Source: Crossiella sp. S99.2 (GTDB lineage Bacteria; Actinomycetota; Actinomycetes; Mycobacteriales; Pseudonocardiaceae). From it: a DNA stretch of 64,000 nt. Where the stretch lies: assembly GCF_023094165.1 (NCBI RefSeq), contig NZ_JALMDK010000015.1, forward strand, positions 62,001 through 126,000, in the 5' to 3' direction. Numbering within the stretch: the stretch's first letter is position 1; each line of letters opens with the position of its first letter. Positions 23,993-32,761 of the stretch are shown piece by piece. The notes beneath the pieces were generated by a model. The model saw nothing but the letters and a program-made list of their open reading frames with translations, made no database searches and had not been told where the DNA came from. The position numbers were made by a program, and so were the translations under genes.

Positions 23993-25299
23993 GCACCTAC
24001 TGGTGCGAACAGGCCTGGCTGCCCGGCGGGGTGACCAGCGGTGTGCTGATCCGCGCCGAGGACGGCGTGTTCACCGAGGTGTCCACAGTGGACAGTCCGC
24101 CGCTGGGTGCCCGGCGGTTGCCGGGGGTGGTGCTGCCCGGGTTCGCCAACGCGCACTCGCACGCCTTCCACCGGGCGCTGCGCGGGCGCACGCACGGCGA
24201 CGGCGGCACCTTCTGGACCTGGCGGGAGGGCATGTACGCGCTGGCCGCCAAGCTCAACCCGGACAACTACCGGCGGCTGGCCCGCGCGGTGTACGCCGAG
24301 ATGGCGCTGTCCGGGGTGACCGCGGTCGGCGAGTTCCACTACGTGCACCACGCCCCCGGCGGCCAGCCCTACCGCGACCCCAACGCGATGGGCGAGGCCC
24401 TGCGCCAGGCCGCCGCCGAGGCCGGTGTCCGGCTCACCCTGCTGGACACCTGCTACCTGTCCGCGGGCTTCGGCGCTCCGCTTGCCCCGGAACAACTCCG
24501 CTTCGGCGACGGCGACGCGGCGAGCTGGGCCACCCGGGTCGCCGCCATGCCGGATGACCACAACACTCGGATCGGCGCGGCCATCCACTCGGTCCGCGCG
24601 GTGCCCCGCGACCAGCTCGCCGACGTGGTCGCGGGCGCGGCGGGCCGTCCGCTGCACGTGCACCTGTCCGAACAGCCCGCGGAGAACGAGGCCTGCCAGG
24701 CCGCGCACGGCCTGACCCCGACCGAACTCCTCCACTCGGCGGGCGCGCTGTCCCCGCACACCACCGCGGTGCACGCCACCCACCTGACCCCCGGCGACAT
24801 CGCGCTGCTCGGCGAAACCGGCACCGGCTCCTGCTTCTGCCCGACCACCGAGGCCGACCTCGCCGACGGCATCGGCCCGGCCCGGGAACTGGCCGACGCG
24901 GGCAGCCCGCTTTCCCTGGGCAGCGACCAGCACGCGGTCAACGACCCGATCCTGGAGGCCAGGGCGCTGGAGCACCACGAACGCCTGCGCACCGGCCAGC
25001 GCGGCCGGTTCACCCCGGTCGAACTGCTCAAGGCGTCCACAGTGGACGGTCACCGGGCACTGGGCTGGCCGGACGCGGGCCAGCTCGCGGTCGGCCAGCG
25101 GGCCGATCTGGTGGCGCTGCGGCTGGACTCGGTGCGCACGGCGGGCTGCCGTCCGGACCAGGTGCTGCTGGCGGCCACCGCGTCCGATGTGGACAGTGTG
25201 GTCAACGGCGGCCAGATGGTCGTCCGGCATGGTGAACACGTCCGGCTCGGCCCGGTGGGACCGTTGCTGGCCAAGGCGATCAACGAGGTGTGGGCATGA
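23989..25299 (+). CDS. hutF: formimidoylglutamate deiminase
   Basis: 436 aa, amidohydrolase superfamily. The zinc-binding HxH is in NAHSHAFHRALRG, other ligands are His in LHVHLSEQPAENEAC and VHATHL, and the catalytic Asp is in SLGSDQHAVNDPILEARALE. These motifs distinguish HutF from other amidohydrolases. It deiminates N-formimidoyl-L-glutamate to N-formyl-L-glutamate and ammonia. ATGA overlaps at both ends with its neighbours show tight coupling. Two copies of the 13-bp palindrome GTCCACAGTGGAC lie inside the gene, each encoding Ser-Thr-Val-Asp. Confidence 0.93.
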   Translation: MSTYWCEQAWLPGGVTSGVLIRAEDGVFTEVSTVDSPPLGARRLPGVVLPGFANAHSHAFHRALRGRTHGDGGTFWTWREGMYALAAKLNPDNYRRLARAVYAEMALSGVTAVGEFHYVHHAPGGQPYRDPNAMGEALRQAAAEAGVRLTLLDTCYLSAGFGAPLAPEQLRFGDGDAASWATRVAAMPDDHNTRIGAAIHSVRAVPRDQLADVVAGAAGRPLHVHLSEQPAENEACQAAHGLTPTELLHSAGALSPHTTAVHATHLTPGDIALLGETGTGSCFCPTTEADLADGIGPARELADAGSPLSLGSDQHAVNDPILEARALEHHERLRTGQRGRFTPVELLKASTVDGHRALGWPDAGQLAVGQRADLVALRLDSVRTAGCRPDQVLLAATASDVDSVVNGGQMVVRHGEHVRLGPVGPLLAKAINEVWA

Positions 25300-26453
25300 C
25301 CGTCCTGATCACCGGCATCGGTGAGCTGACCACCAACGACCCCGAACTGGGCCAGCTCGGCAACGCCGCCCTGGTGCTCGACGGCGACCGGGTGGCCTGG
25401 GCAGGCCCGGCCGATCGCGCGCCGGATGCGGACAACCTGGTCGACGTCGAGGGCCGGGCCGTGCTGCCCGGCTGGGTGGACAGCCACACCCACCTGCTCT
25501 TCGCCGGCGACCGCACCGCCGAGTTCACCGCCCGGATGGCCGGTCAGCCTTACAAAGCGGGCGGTATCGCGGTCACCGTCAACGCCACCCGCGAGGCCAC
25601 CGACACCGAGCTGATCGAGGGCCTGCGCCACCACCTCGCCGAGGCGGTCGCCCAGGGCACCACCTACCTGGAAACCAAAACCGGCTACGGCCTCAACACC
25701 GAACACGAACTCCGCTCCGCCCGGATCGCCGCCGAGCTGGCCGACGAGGTCACCTTCCTGGGCGCGCACCTGGTGCCGCCGGGCTGGGACGCCGACGACT
25801 ACGTGGACCTGGTCTGCGGCGAGATGCTGGACGCGGTGGCCCCGCACGTCCGCTGGGCCGACGTCTTCTGCGAAACCGGCGCCTTCGACGAAGACCAGTC
25901 CCGCGCTGTGCTGAAAGCCGCCGCCGCCAGGGGCCTGGGCCTGCGAGTGCACGGCAACCAGCTCGGCTACGGCCCCGGCGTCCGGCTGGCGGTGGAACTC
26001 GGCGCCGCCAGCGTCGACCACTGCACCCACCTCACCCCCAGCGACATCGACGCCCTGGCCAACTCCGACACGGTCGCCACCCTGCTCCCCGCCTGCGATC
26101 TCTCCACTCGCCAGCCCCTGCCCGAGGCCCGCAAGCTCGTGGACGCCGGCGCCACCATCGCGCTGGCCTCCAACTGCAACCCCGGCTCCAGCTACACCTC
26201 CTCGATGGCCTTCTGCGTGACCACCGCGGTGCTCCAGATGCGCCTCACGGTCGAGGAAGCGGTGCGGGCGGCCACCTGGGGCGGGGCGCGGGCGCTGGGG
26301 CGGGAGAGCGGGGATGGGGCGGTCGGGGTGTTGCAGCCGGGGGCGCGGGCGGATGTGCACGTGCTGAACGCGCCGTCGGCGACGCACCTGGCTTATCGGC
26401 CGGGGGTGCCGCTGACTCACTCGGTGTGGCGGTCCGGGTTGCGGGTCAAGTAG
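25296..26453 (+). CDS. hutI: imidazolonepropionase
   Basis: 385 aa from ATG 25296, overlapping the hutF stop. It hydrolyses 4-imidazolone-5-propionate to N-formimidoylglutamate. Motifs: DSHTHLLFAGDRTAEF (metal HxH), YLETKTGYGLN, LRVHGNQLG, DHCTHL and ASNCNPGSSYTSSM (catalytic Asn/Asp region). Last gene of the hut operon. Its final 37 bases overlap the end of the convergent pentapeptide-repeat gene. Confidence 0.94.
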   Translation: MTVLITGIGELTTNDPELGQLGNAALVLDGDRVAWAGPADRAPDADNLVDVEGRAVLPGWVDSHTHLLFAGDRTAEFTARMAGQPYKAGGIAVTVNATREATDTELIEGLRHHLAEAVAQGTTYLETKTGYGLNTEHELRSARIAAELADEVTFLGAHLVPPGWDADDYVDLVCGEMLDAVAPHVRWADVFCETGAFDEDQSRAVLKAAAARGLGLRVHGNQLGYGPGVRLAVELGAASVDHCTHLTPSDIDALANSDTVATLLPACDLSTRQPLPEARKLVDAGATIALASNCNPGSSYTSSMAFCVTTAVLQMRLTVEEAVRAATWGGARALGRESGDGAVGVLQPGARADVHVLNAPSATHLAYRPGVPLTHSVWRSGLRVK

Positions 26454-27478
26454 CCCCAGGTTCCCGGCAGACCCTCGATCCGGCCTTCGACCTCGCGGGG
26501 TGGCGGCTGCACGATCCAGCCCTCGGGCCAGTGTTCGTCGGTGCCGACCCGAGCACGGGCCAGGTTGAGATCGACCTGGCCCGGCACCGGGGCGTCGAAG
26601 AGCGCGGGCACCGTGAAGACCGCCCCCAGGAAACTGGCGACCGCGGGGAACTTCGCGTAGTCGAAGTGGACCGGCCCGAGGAAACGCGCCTCATCGAAGA
26701 GAGCGCGGGCGAGAGTGACATCGCCGAACTCGGCCCTGCCGGTGAACTTCGCGCCGGAGAAGTCGCTGAACAGGGGAACCTCGGTTCCCGAGAAGTCCGC
26801 GACACCTCGGAACTCGGTGTCGCGGAAGTGCACGATGTCCACCACGCACTGGCTCAGGGTGAAGTCCAGCAGGACCGCGCCGCTGAGGTCGAGGGTGATG
26901 TCCGGCCAGAACTGCGCGGTTGCCCGCAGCAGGTGCCAGGCCAGGATCCGCTGTGCGGTGAGCCGGACCTGACGCTCTTCCTCCCCGCTCTCGTACGGCA
27001 TCCGCAGGTACGCGCAGAACAGGTTCACCACCGTCTGCCGATGATCCGGATTGCCCTCGCCCAGCCGCTCCAGCGCGTACAACCCCGCCAGCCGTACCGG
27101 CGCCTTGTCCGACCCCAGCTGATCCGCCGCTTTCGTGTACAGCTCAGTGATCCGCTTCTCCGCCGCGTCATGCCGGACGTCCGCCGCCACCTGCTCCTTC
27201 TGCACCAGATCCGTGTTCTGCAACCCCAGCCCGATCTCGGTCGCCCGCTGCCGCCGCACCGCCAGCAACAACGCCAGCGCCGCCCCCACCCCCGCCGAGG
27301 TGGTCAGCCCGGTCCGGATCGCCTCGATCTGCGCCTTGGTCGCCTCCGGCTCCGGCAACCCACCCGCCGCCCGCCACAACCAGCTCCCGATCCCCAGCCC
27401 CGCCAGCACGACCACCGCCGCCGACACGGCAACCCACCACCAGGGCAACGGCGTCAACGGCACCCGCGGAGCAGTCAT
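26417..27478 (-). CDS. membrane protein with pentapeptide-like repeats
   Basis: 353 aa from ATG 27478. Two hydrophobic helices near the N-terminus (WWWVAVSAAVVVLAGLGIGSWLW, read as about residues 13-35, and GVGAALALLLAV near 65-80) are followed by a coiled-coil-like stretch (ADVRHDAAEKRITELYTKAADQLGS). Then comes RLAGLYALERL and, in the last third, loose pentapeptide repeats of the A(D/N)LXX type (FRDTEFRGVADFSGTEVPLFSDFSGAKFTG region). This architecture is common and uncharacterised in actinomycetes. The repeat block probably forms a small right-handed helix on the cytoplasmic side. Function unknown. Confidence 0.8.
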   Translation of the reverse strand: MTAPRVPLTPLPWWWVAVSAAVVVLAGLGIGSWLWRAAGGLPEPEATKAQIEAIRTGLTTSAGVGAALALLLAVRRQRATEIGLGLQNTDLVQKEQVAADVRHDAAEKRITELYTKAADQLGSDKAPVRLAGLYALERLGEGNPDHRQTVVNLFCAYLRMPYESGEEERQVRLTAQRILAWHLLRATAQFWPDITLDLSGAVLLDFTLSQCVVDIVHFRDTEFRGVADFSGTEVPLFSDFSGAKFTGRAEFGDVTLARALFDEARFLGPVHFDYAKFPAVASFLGAVFTVPALFDAPVPGQVDLNLARARVGTDEHWPEGWIVQPPPREVEGRIEGLPGTWGYLTRNPDRHTE

Positions 27479-27583
27479 CCACCGATGGTCCCAGCTCGCC
27501 GGGTGATCTTGGCTTTCGGTTGGTTTTCCCCCTGTTTCGGTTGACTGCTCGTGGTTTTCCCACCTACACCAAGGAGAAATTCC

Positions 27584-27904
27584 ATGAGGTCGCTGAAGTC
27601 CATCCTCCTGGTCGGCGCGCTGGCCATCGGGCTGCCGTTGGGCACCGCATCGGTCGCCATGGCGGACGAGGCCGCGAAGCCGGGCAAGCCGGGAGTGATC
27701 TCGTTCGGGGCCGCCGCCCTCGCGGAGACCGCGGACCAGGCCATCCGACTGGCGCAGGACGGGGTGGACCGGGGTATCGCCGAGCACGAGAAGCGGACCG
27801 GGACTACCTGCAAGAAGCTGGGCGGGCTGGTCTCGGTGGAGAAGAAGTCGGAGACGCTCTACCTGGGGTCCGCCTACGTCAAGGCCGCCTGCCGCAAGGG
27901 CTGA
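27584..27904 (+). CDS. small secreted protein
   Basis: 106 aa from ATG 27584, with AAGGAG nine bases upstream. It has a classical signal peptide (MRSLKSILLVGALAIGL...), with likely cleavage after AMA near residue 26. The mature part is about 80 residues, highly charged, with two Cys (in TCKKLGG and AACRKG) that could form one disulfide. No recognised family. It is transcribed alone, between the divergent pentapeptide gene and the convergent sensor kinase. Confidence 0.72.
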   Translation: MRSLKSILLVGALAIGLPLGTASVAMADEAAKPGKPGVISFGAAALAETADQAIRLAQDGVDRGIAEHEKRTGTTCKKLGGLVSVEKKSETLYLGSAYVKAACRKG

Positions 27905-27926
27905 GGGCCGGGGCCGGGCGGGGTGG

Positions 27927-29135
27927 TCAGCCCTGCCCGGCCGGCTGGGGGGACGCGGTGCGGTGCGGGGCCGCCTGATCCGGTAGCCACAGCACGAAGG
28001 TGCAGCCCTGGCCGGGGACGCTGTGCACGGTGACGCGGCCGTCGTGGCCCTCCATGATCTGCCGCACGATCGCCAGGCCCAGTCCGCTGTGGCCGTTGTG
28101 CGCGGCGTGTTCGCCTGCCTGCCAGAACCGGTCGAACACCCGGGGCTGGTCGTCCGGGCGGATGCCGGGGCCCTCGTCGTGCACCGCGATCCAGCACCAG
28201 CCGTCGCCGCGGCCGGTGGCCAGCCGCACCGCGCTGCCCGCGGGGGCGAAGCGCAGTGCGTTGCTCAACAGGTTGGCGGTGGCGCGTTTCAGCGCGTCGC
28301 GGTCGCCGATCACCCGCAGCCCTGGGGTCAGCTCGCGGGTGAGGGCGAGGCCGGCCTCGGTGGCGAGCTGGTCGTGTTCGGCGGCGGATTCCTCGGCCAG
28401 CGCGGCGAGGTCGGACTCGGTCTCGGCGAAGGCCGGCGCGTCCCGGCGGCCGGTGGCCAGCAGGTCCTCGACCAGGCCGCTCATCCGCAGCACCGCTCGG
28501 CGCACCACCTCACCCGCCTGGTCGCGTTCGGACACCGTCGCGTCCGGGCGGGTGAGCACCGCGTCCACGTTGGCCTGGATGATCGCCAGTGGGTTGCGCA
28601 GTTCGTGCGAGGCGTCGCCGAGCAGGCGGCGCTGGTCGGCGAAGGCGGTGTCCAGCCGGGCCAGCATGTCGTCGATGGTGTCGGCCAGGCCGCGCAGTTC
28701 GTCAGGGGGACCGTCCAGGGCGATCCGGCGGGACAGGTCGGTGGCGCCGATCTCCCTGGCGCGCTGGGTGATCCGGCGGATCGGGCGCAGTGCGCGCCCG
28801 GCCTGCCACCAGCCGATGAGCAGGCTCAGCAGGAACAGCGCGGACAGCGCGATCGCGGAGTACCGGCCGAGCAGGGCGATCGCCTGGTACTGGATCTTGC
28901 GCTCGAAGCTCTCCACCGCATTCTGCTTCTCCACTGTCCAGGAGGTCGCGCCGCCCCCGACGTCATGGATGAACACCTTGAGCCTCTCCTGCTCCACCGG
29001 CGGGGCGGTCTCCAGCGTGTACAGCACGCCGAGGTAGATCGAGGTGATCACCAGCGCGCCCAGCACGAACACCCAGGCCGAGTAGGACACGGTGAGCCGG
29101 AACCGGATCGTGGTCAGCCAGCGGCGCGCGCTCAC
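27927..29135 (-). CDS. sensor histidine kinase
   Basis: 402 aa from GTG 29135, which overlaps the response regulator stop by four bases. Two membrane helices (YSAWVFVLGALVITSIYLGVL and AIALSALFLLSLLIGWW) flank an external sensor of about 70 residues. Then come HAMP, the H-box SHELRNPLAIIQANVD (His near residue 177), the N-box NLLSNALRFAP, and the G boxes DEGPGIRPDD and GLGLAIV. It is a complete class I kinase partnered with the regulator encoded immediately upstream. The ligand is unknown. Confidence 0.93.
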   Translation of the reverse strand: MSARRWLTTIRFRLTVSYSAWVFVLGALVITSIYLGVLYTLETAPPVEQERLKVFIHDVGGGATSWTVEKQNAVESFERKIQYQAIALLGRYSAIALSALFLLSLLIGWWQAGRALRPIRRITQRAREIGATDLSRRIALDGPPDELRGLADTIDDMLARLDTAFADQRRLLGDASHELRNPLAIIQANVDAVLTRPDATVSERDQAGEVVRRAVLRMSGLVEDLLATGRRDAPAFAETESDLAALAEESAAEHDQLATEAGLALTRELTPGLRVIGDRDALKRATANLLSNALRFAPAGSAVRLATGRGDGWCWIAVHDEGPGIRPDDQPRVFDRFWQAGEHAAHNGHSGLGLAIVRQIMEGHDGRVTVHSVPGQGCTFVLWLPDQAAPHRTASPQPAGQG

Positions 29136-29800
29136 CGCTCCACCAGCCGGTAGCCGCGGCCGATCACGGTCTCGATCGGCGCCGCCGCACCGGGGCTGGA
29201 CACCTTGCGCCGCAACGTGCCCACGGTCACCCGCACGGTCTCGGTGAACGGGTTGGCGAACTCGTCCCACACGTGTTCGAGCAGTTCCTCGGCCGGGACC
29301 AGCCTGCCGGGCCTGGACATCAGGTAGCGCAGCACGCCGAATTCCTTGCGGGTCAACGTGATCGGCACCCCGCCCCGGGACACCTCGCCACTGGCCGGAT
29401 CCAGTTCCAGCCCGCAGGCGCGCAGCACCGGCTCCCCGGTGTCCCCGTCCCGGCGCAGCAGCGCGCGCAGCCGGGCCAGCAACTCGGCCAGCGCGAACGG
29501 CTTGACCAGGTAGTCGTCCGCGCCGTGGTCGAGGCCGCGCACCCGGTCGGCCAGGCTGGCGCGGGCGGTGAGCATCAGGATGCGCACTCCGCTGACCGAG
29601 CGGATCCGGCGGCACAGCAGCAGCCCGTCCCCGTCCGGCAGGTTCAGGTCCAGCACCACCAGGTCGTAGGCGTGCACCCCGAACTTGGCCAGCGCCTCGG
29701 CGCCGGTGGCCGCGGTGTCCACCGCGTACCCGGCGTGGCTCAGGCCGGTGCGCAGCGCACTGGCCAGGTCCGCCTCGTCCTCCACGATCAGCAGTCGCAC
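29132..29800 (-). CDS. OmpR/PhoB-type response regulator
   Basis: 222 aa. The receiver domain has acidic pocket VEDEAD, phosphoacceptor Asp in LVVLDLNLPDGDG (about residue 51), Thr/Lys in LTARA and DYLVKPF, and a C-terminal winged helix ending in VTVGTLRRKV...VIGRGYRLVE. GTG 29800 is the most likely start. A GTG 11 codons further upstream is possible. Cotranscribed with the kinase. Confidence 0.92.
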   Translation of the reverse strand: MRLLIVEDEADLASALRTGLSHAGYAVDTAATGAEALAKFGVHAYDLVVLDLNLPDGDGLLLCRRIRSVSGVRILMLTARASLADRVRGLDHGADDYLVKPFALAELLARLRALLRRDGDTGEPVLRACGLELDPASGEVSRGGVPITLTRKEFGVLRYLMSRPGRLVPAEELLEHVWDEFANPFTETVRVTVGTLRRKVSSPGAAAPIETVIGRGYRLVER

Positions 29801-29868
29801 CCCGCCGACGGTATCCCGCCCGCACACCCGGGTCCGGCCACGCTTTCGGTGGATTTTCGGCCGCGGAC

Positions 29869-30420
29869 TCAGCCCTCGGTCAGCCGGTACGCGCCGCGGG
29901 CGATCCCGGCCAGCACCGCGGTGGTGGTGTCCTCGGCGTCCAGCGGTCCGGAGTCGACCACATGCCGCTCCAGCTCGCCCAGCCCGCTGAACTGCTTGTA
30001 CAGCGACCGGATCGGCGCCACCTCGGTCAGCGCCCCCGGCCCGCGGTCCACCGCCCGGCCGATGGTGATCGCCTCGTTGGGCCGCAGCACCACGTAGTGC
30101 ACGGCGAACCCGCCGCCCGCCTTGCGGAAGACGTCCAGGAACCACGGGCCGATCACGCCGTCCACCACCACGTCGTAGCCACCGGCGGCGTAGCCGAAGG
30201 CGGCGGTGGCCAGCACGTCCACCACGATCTCGTTCTGCCGCTGGGCCTCGGGCAGGTAGGGCGCGATCAGGCCGCGCCGGATGCAGCTGTAGAAGTCGTC
30301 GGTACGCAGGTGCACGCTGGGCGACAGCTCATCGGCCAGCAACCGCGCCACCGTGCTCTTGCCCGCCCCCGGCGGGCCGGTGAGCACGATGACCTGTCCT
30401 GGTGACACGGGCTCGCTCAT
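29869..30420 (-). CDS. AAA/P-loop small-molecule kinase-like protein
   Basis: 183 aa. Walker A GPPGAGKSTVARLL is near residues 15-28, followed by HLRTDDFYSCI (substrate-site Asp pair), DVVVDGVIGPWFL (Walker B-like), and a lid region with RPNEAITIGRAVDRG. This matches the chloramphenicol-phosphotransferase-like and gluconate-kinase-like P-loop group that phosphorylates small hydroxylated compounds. The substrate cannot be told. It stands alone, divergent from the aldo/keto reductase. Confidence 0.8.
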   Translation of the reverse strand: MSEPVSPGQVIVLTGPPGAGKSTVARLLADELSPSVHLRTDDFYSCIRRGLIAPYLPEAQRQNEIVVDVLATAAFGYAAGGYDVVVDGVIGPWFLDVFRKAGGGFAVHYVVLRPNEAITIGRAVDRGPGALTEVAPIRSLYKQFSGLGELERHVVDSGPLDAEDTTTAVLAGIARGAYRLTEG

Positions 30421-30489
30421 GCCGTCGATGATGGCCCAGGGACCGGAAATGCGCTGCCGCGCGCGCGAGAGCGGCGTAGGTTCGGCCGC

Positions 30490-31458
30490 ATGGAGTATGT
30501 GAAGCTGGGGGCCACCGGGCTGGATGTCTCCCGGATCTGCCTGGGCTGCATGAGCTACGGCGTGCCCGAGCGCGGCACCCACCCGTGGTCGCTGACCGAG
30601 GAGCAGAGCAGGCCGTTCCTCAAGCGGGCGGTCGAGCTGGGGATCAACTTCTTCGACACCGCGAACGCCTACAGCGACGGCACCAGTGAGGAAATCGTCG
30701 GCAAGCTGCTCGGCGAGTACGGGCGGCGGGACGAGATCGTGCTGGCCACCAAGGTGCACCTGCCGATGGGGGAGGGGCCGAACCGGCGCGGACTGTCCCG
30801 CAAGGCGATCTTCGCCGAGGTGGACAACAGCCTGCGCCGGCTGGGCACCGACTACATCGACCTGTACCAGATCCACCGCTTCGACCGGCACACCCCGATC
30901 GAGGAGACCCTGGAAGCCCTGCACGACGTGGTGAAGTCGGGCCGGGTCCGCTACCTGGGCGCCTCCTCGATGCACGCCTACCAGTTCGCGAAAATGCAGT
31001 ACCTGGCCGACCTCAACGGCTGGACCCGGTTCGTCTCCATGCAGAACCACTACAACCTGATCTACCGCGAGGAAGAGCGCGAGATGCTGCCCTTCTGCGC
31101 GGAGGAGGGCATCGGCGTCATCCCGTGGAGCCCGCTGGCCCGCGGCCGCCTCACCCGCGACTGGGACGAGGCCACCGCCCGCGCCGAGTCCGACGCCTTC
31201 GGCAAAACGCTCTACCAGGACAGCGACCGGGTCGTGGTGGACGCGGTGGCGGCGGTGGCCGCCGAACGCGGGGTGCCCAGGGCCCAGGTCGGCCTGGCCT
31301 GGCTGCTGCACAACCCCGCGGTGACCGCCCCCATCGTGGGCGCCACCAAGATGTCGCACCTGGACGACGCGGTCGCCGCGGTCGGGCTTGAGCTGACTGA
31401 TGAGGAGATCGCCCGGTTGGAAGCGCCCTACACGCCGCACGCCGTGTCGGGGTTCTGA
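30490..31458 (+). CDS. aldo/keto reductase
   Basis: 322 aa TIM barrel. The catalytic tetrad is visible: Asp and Tyr in FFDTANAYSDG (about residues 56-61), Lys in LATKVHLP (about 84) and His in YQIHRFD (about 125). The NADPH-binding end is PIVGATKMSHLDDAV. It resembles the YajO/AKR11-type bacterial branch. Its last 31 bases overlap the convergent flavin oxidase gene. Physiological substrate unknown. Confidence 0.92.
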   Translation: MEYVKLGATGLDVSRICLGCMSYGVPERGTHPWSLTEEQSRPFLKRAVELGINFFDTANAYSDGTSEEIVGKLLGEYGRRDEIVLATKVHLPMGEGPNRRGLSRKAIFAEVDNSLRRLGTDYIDLYQIHRFDRHTPIEETLEALHDVVKSGRVRYLGASSMHAYQFAKMQYLADLNGWTRFVSMQNHYNLIYREEEREMLPFCAEEGIGVIPWSPLARGRLTRDWDEATARAESDAFGKTLYQDSDRVVVDAVAAVAAERGVPRAQVGLAWLLHNPAVTAPIVGATKMSHLDDAVAAVGLELTDEEIARLEAPYTPHAVSGF

Positions 31459-32699
31459 GGCAGCACGCCGAACCGCCCGGCCGGGTCCAGTCGCGCCTTC
31501 AGCTCGTGCAGGCGGCGTGGGTAGCGGGCCTCGGCCGGGTCGGTGAGGAAGTTGCGGAAGCGGTCCCCGCTGGTCCACGGGGTCAGCGCGGCGAACAGCG
31601 TCTCGTGCGCGGCGGCCGTGTCCGGCTCCGGGCGCAGGGTGGTGATGGTGGCCAGGTACTTCGCGTCCCGGCCGCTGACCGCGTTGCGGCCCGGGCCGGC
31701 CAGCGCACCGCCCAGGTGGCGGAGTTCGACGATGTGCGGGCCGTCGGGGGTGTGCGCGAGCAGGCGGCGGGTGGTGAGGGCGTCGGCGTCGCGGAGCAGG
31801 CGGTTGGTGGAGTGGTACGGGGCCGGGGTGGTGGGGTCGTTGTAGATCGTGCCGACCTCGGTCAGCTTCATCGGGCCGAGGGTGTCCAGGAATGGGCCGA
31901 GGGCGCGTAGCGGGGCCACCAGGTCATCGGCGGCGGGGCCCGCCTGGATGATCCGGATGTGCGCGACCCGGCGGCCGCGGAGCAGTTCGGGCACGCCGGG
32001 GAAGTCCGGGAACGGGATGACCGCGATCGAGCTGGTCAGGGTGTCCGGGAGGGTCGGGGTCCACTCGGTCCACACTCGCAGGGCCTCGGGGATCAGCTCG
32101 GCGTCGAAGAACAACCCGCCCGCCCACAGCTCGGGCATCGGGACCAGGTCGAAGGTCAACTCGGTGACGATGCCCAGGGTCGCGCCGCCACCGAGCAGGC
32201 CCCAGAACAGGTCCGAGCCGGGGACTGCCCGCTGGAGTTCGCCGTCGGCGGTGACCACCTCCAGCGCGCGCACCCGGTCAGCGGCCCAGCCGAAGGCGCG
32301 GCCGAACAGGCTCAGGCCGCCGCCCACGGTGTAGCCGAGCACGCCGACGTGCGGGGTGCTGCCCAGCAGCGGGACCAGGCCGTGCGGAGCCGCGGCTTCC
32401 AGGACCTCGCCCCAGCGCACCCCGGCGGCCACCCTGGCGGTGCGTGCGACCGGGTCGATGGTCAGCTCGCGCATCCGGTGGGTGGTGATCAGCACGCCGG
32501 GCTCGCCCGCGGGCGGCAGGCCGTGGCCGGTGGACTGGACCGCGACCGGCAGGTTCCGCTCGGCGGCCAGCCGGACCGCGGCCTGTACGTCAGCGGCGGA
32601 GGTGGCGCCGACGACCAGGGCCGGGCGGTAGCTGGAGTTGGTCTGGAAGGCGGCGCGTTCGGTGTCGTAGCCGGGGGAGTGCGGTTCGAAGGTCAACAT
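31428..32699 (-). CDS. FAD-binding oxidoreductase (berberine-bridge/PCMH type)
   Basis: 423 aa from ATG 32699. The FAD-binding PCMH domain has ALVVGATSAADVQAAVRLA, the His-containing AVQSTGHG, where this family can link FAD covalently, and GYTVGGGLSLFGRAFG. The C-terminal substrate domain ends with a BBE-like RYPRRLHELKARLDPAGRFGV, although the usual N-x-N-I motif is reduced. No export signal is evident. Divergent from a WYL regulator with 62 bases between, suggesting local control. Likely an alcohol or sugar oxidase. Substrate unknown. Confidence 0.87.
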   Translation of the reverse strand: MLTFEPHSPGYDTERAAFQTNSSYRPALVVGATSAADVQAAVRLAAERNLPVAVQSTGHGLPPAGEPGVLITTHRMRELTIDPVARTARVAAGVRWGEVLEAAAPHGLVPLLGSTPHVGVLGYTVGGGLSLFGRAFGWAADRVRALEVVTADGELQRAVPGSDLFWGLLGGGATLGIVTELTFDLVPMPELWAGGLFFDAELIPEALRVWTEWTPTLPDTLTSSIAVIPFPDFPGVPELLRGRRVAHIRIIQAGPAADDLVAPLRALGPFLDTLGPMKLTEVGTIYNDPTTPAPYHSTNRLLRDADALTTRRLLAHTPDGPHIVELRHLGGALAGPGRNAVSGRDAKYLATITTLRPEPDTAAAHETLFAALTPWTSGDRFRNFLTDPAEARYPRRLHELKARLDPAGRFGVLPQNPDTACGV

Positions 32700-32761
32700 G
32701 CGGCCCACGTTAGGAGCCGTTCCGGACAGCTTCTGTCCGCAACGGTGGCAGTCTTGGCGGC

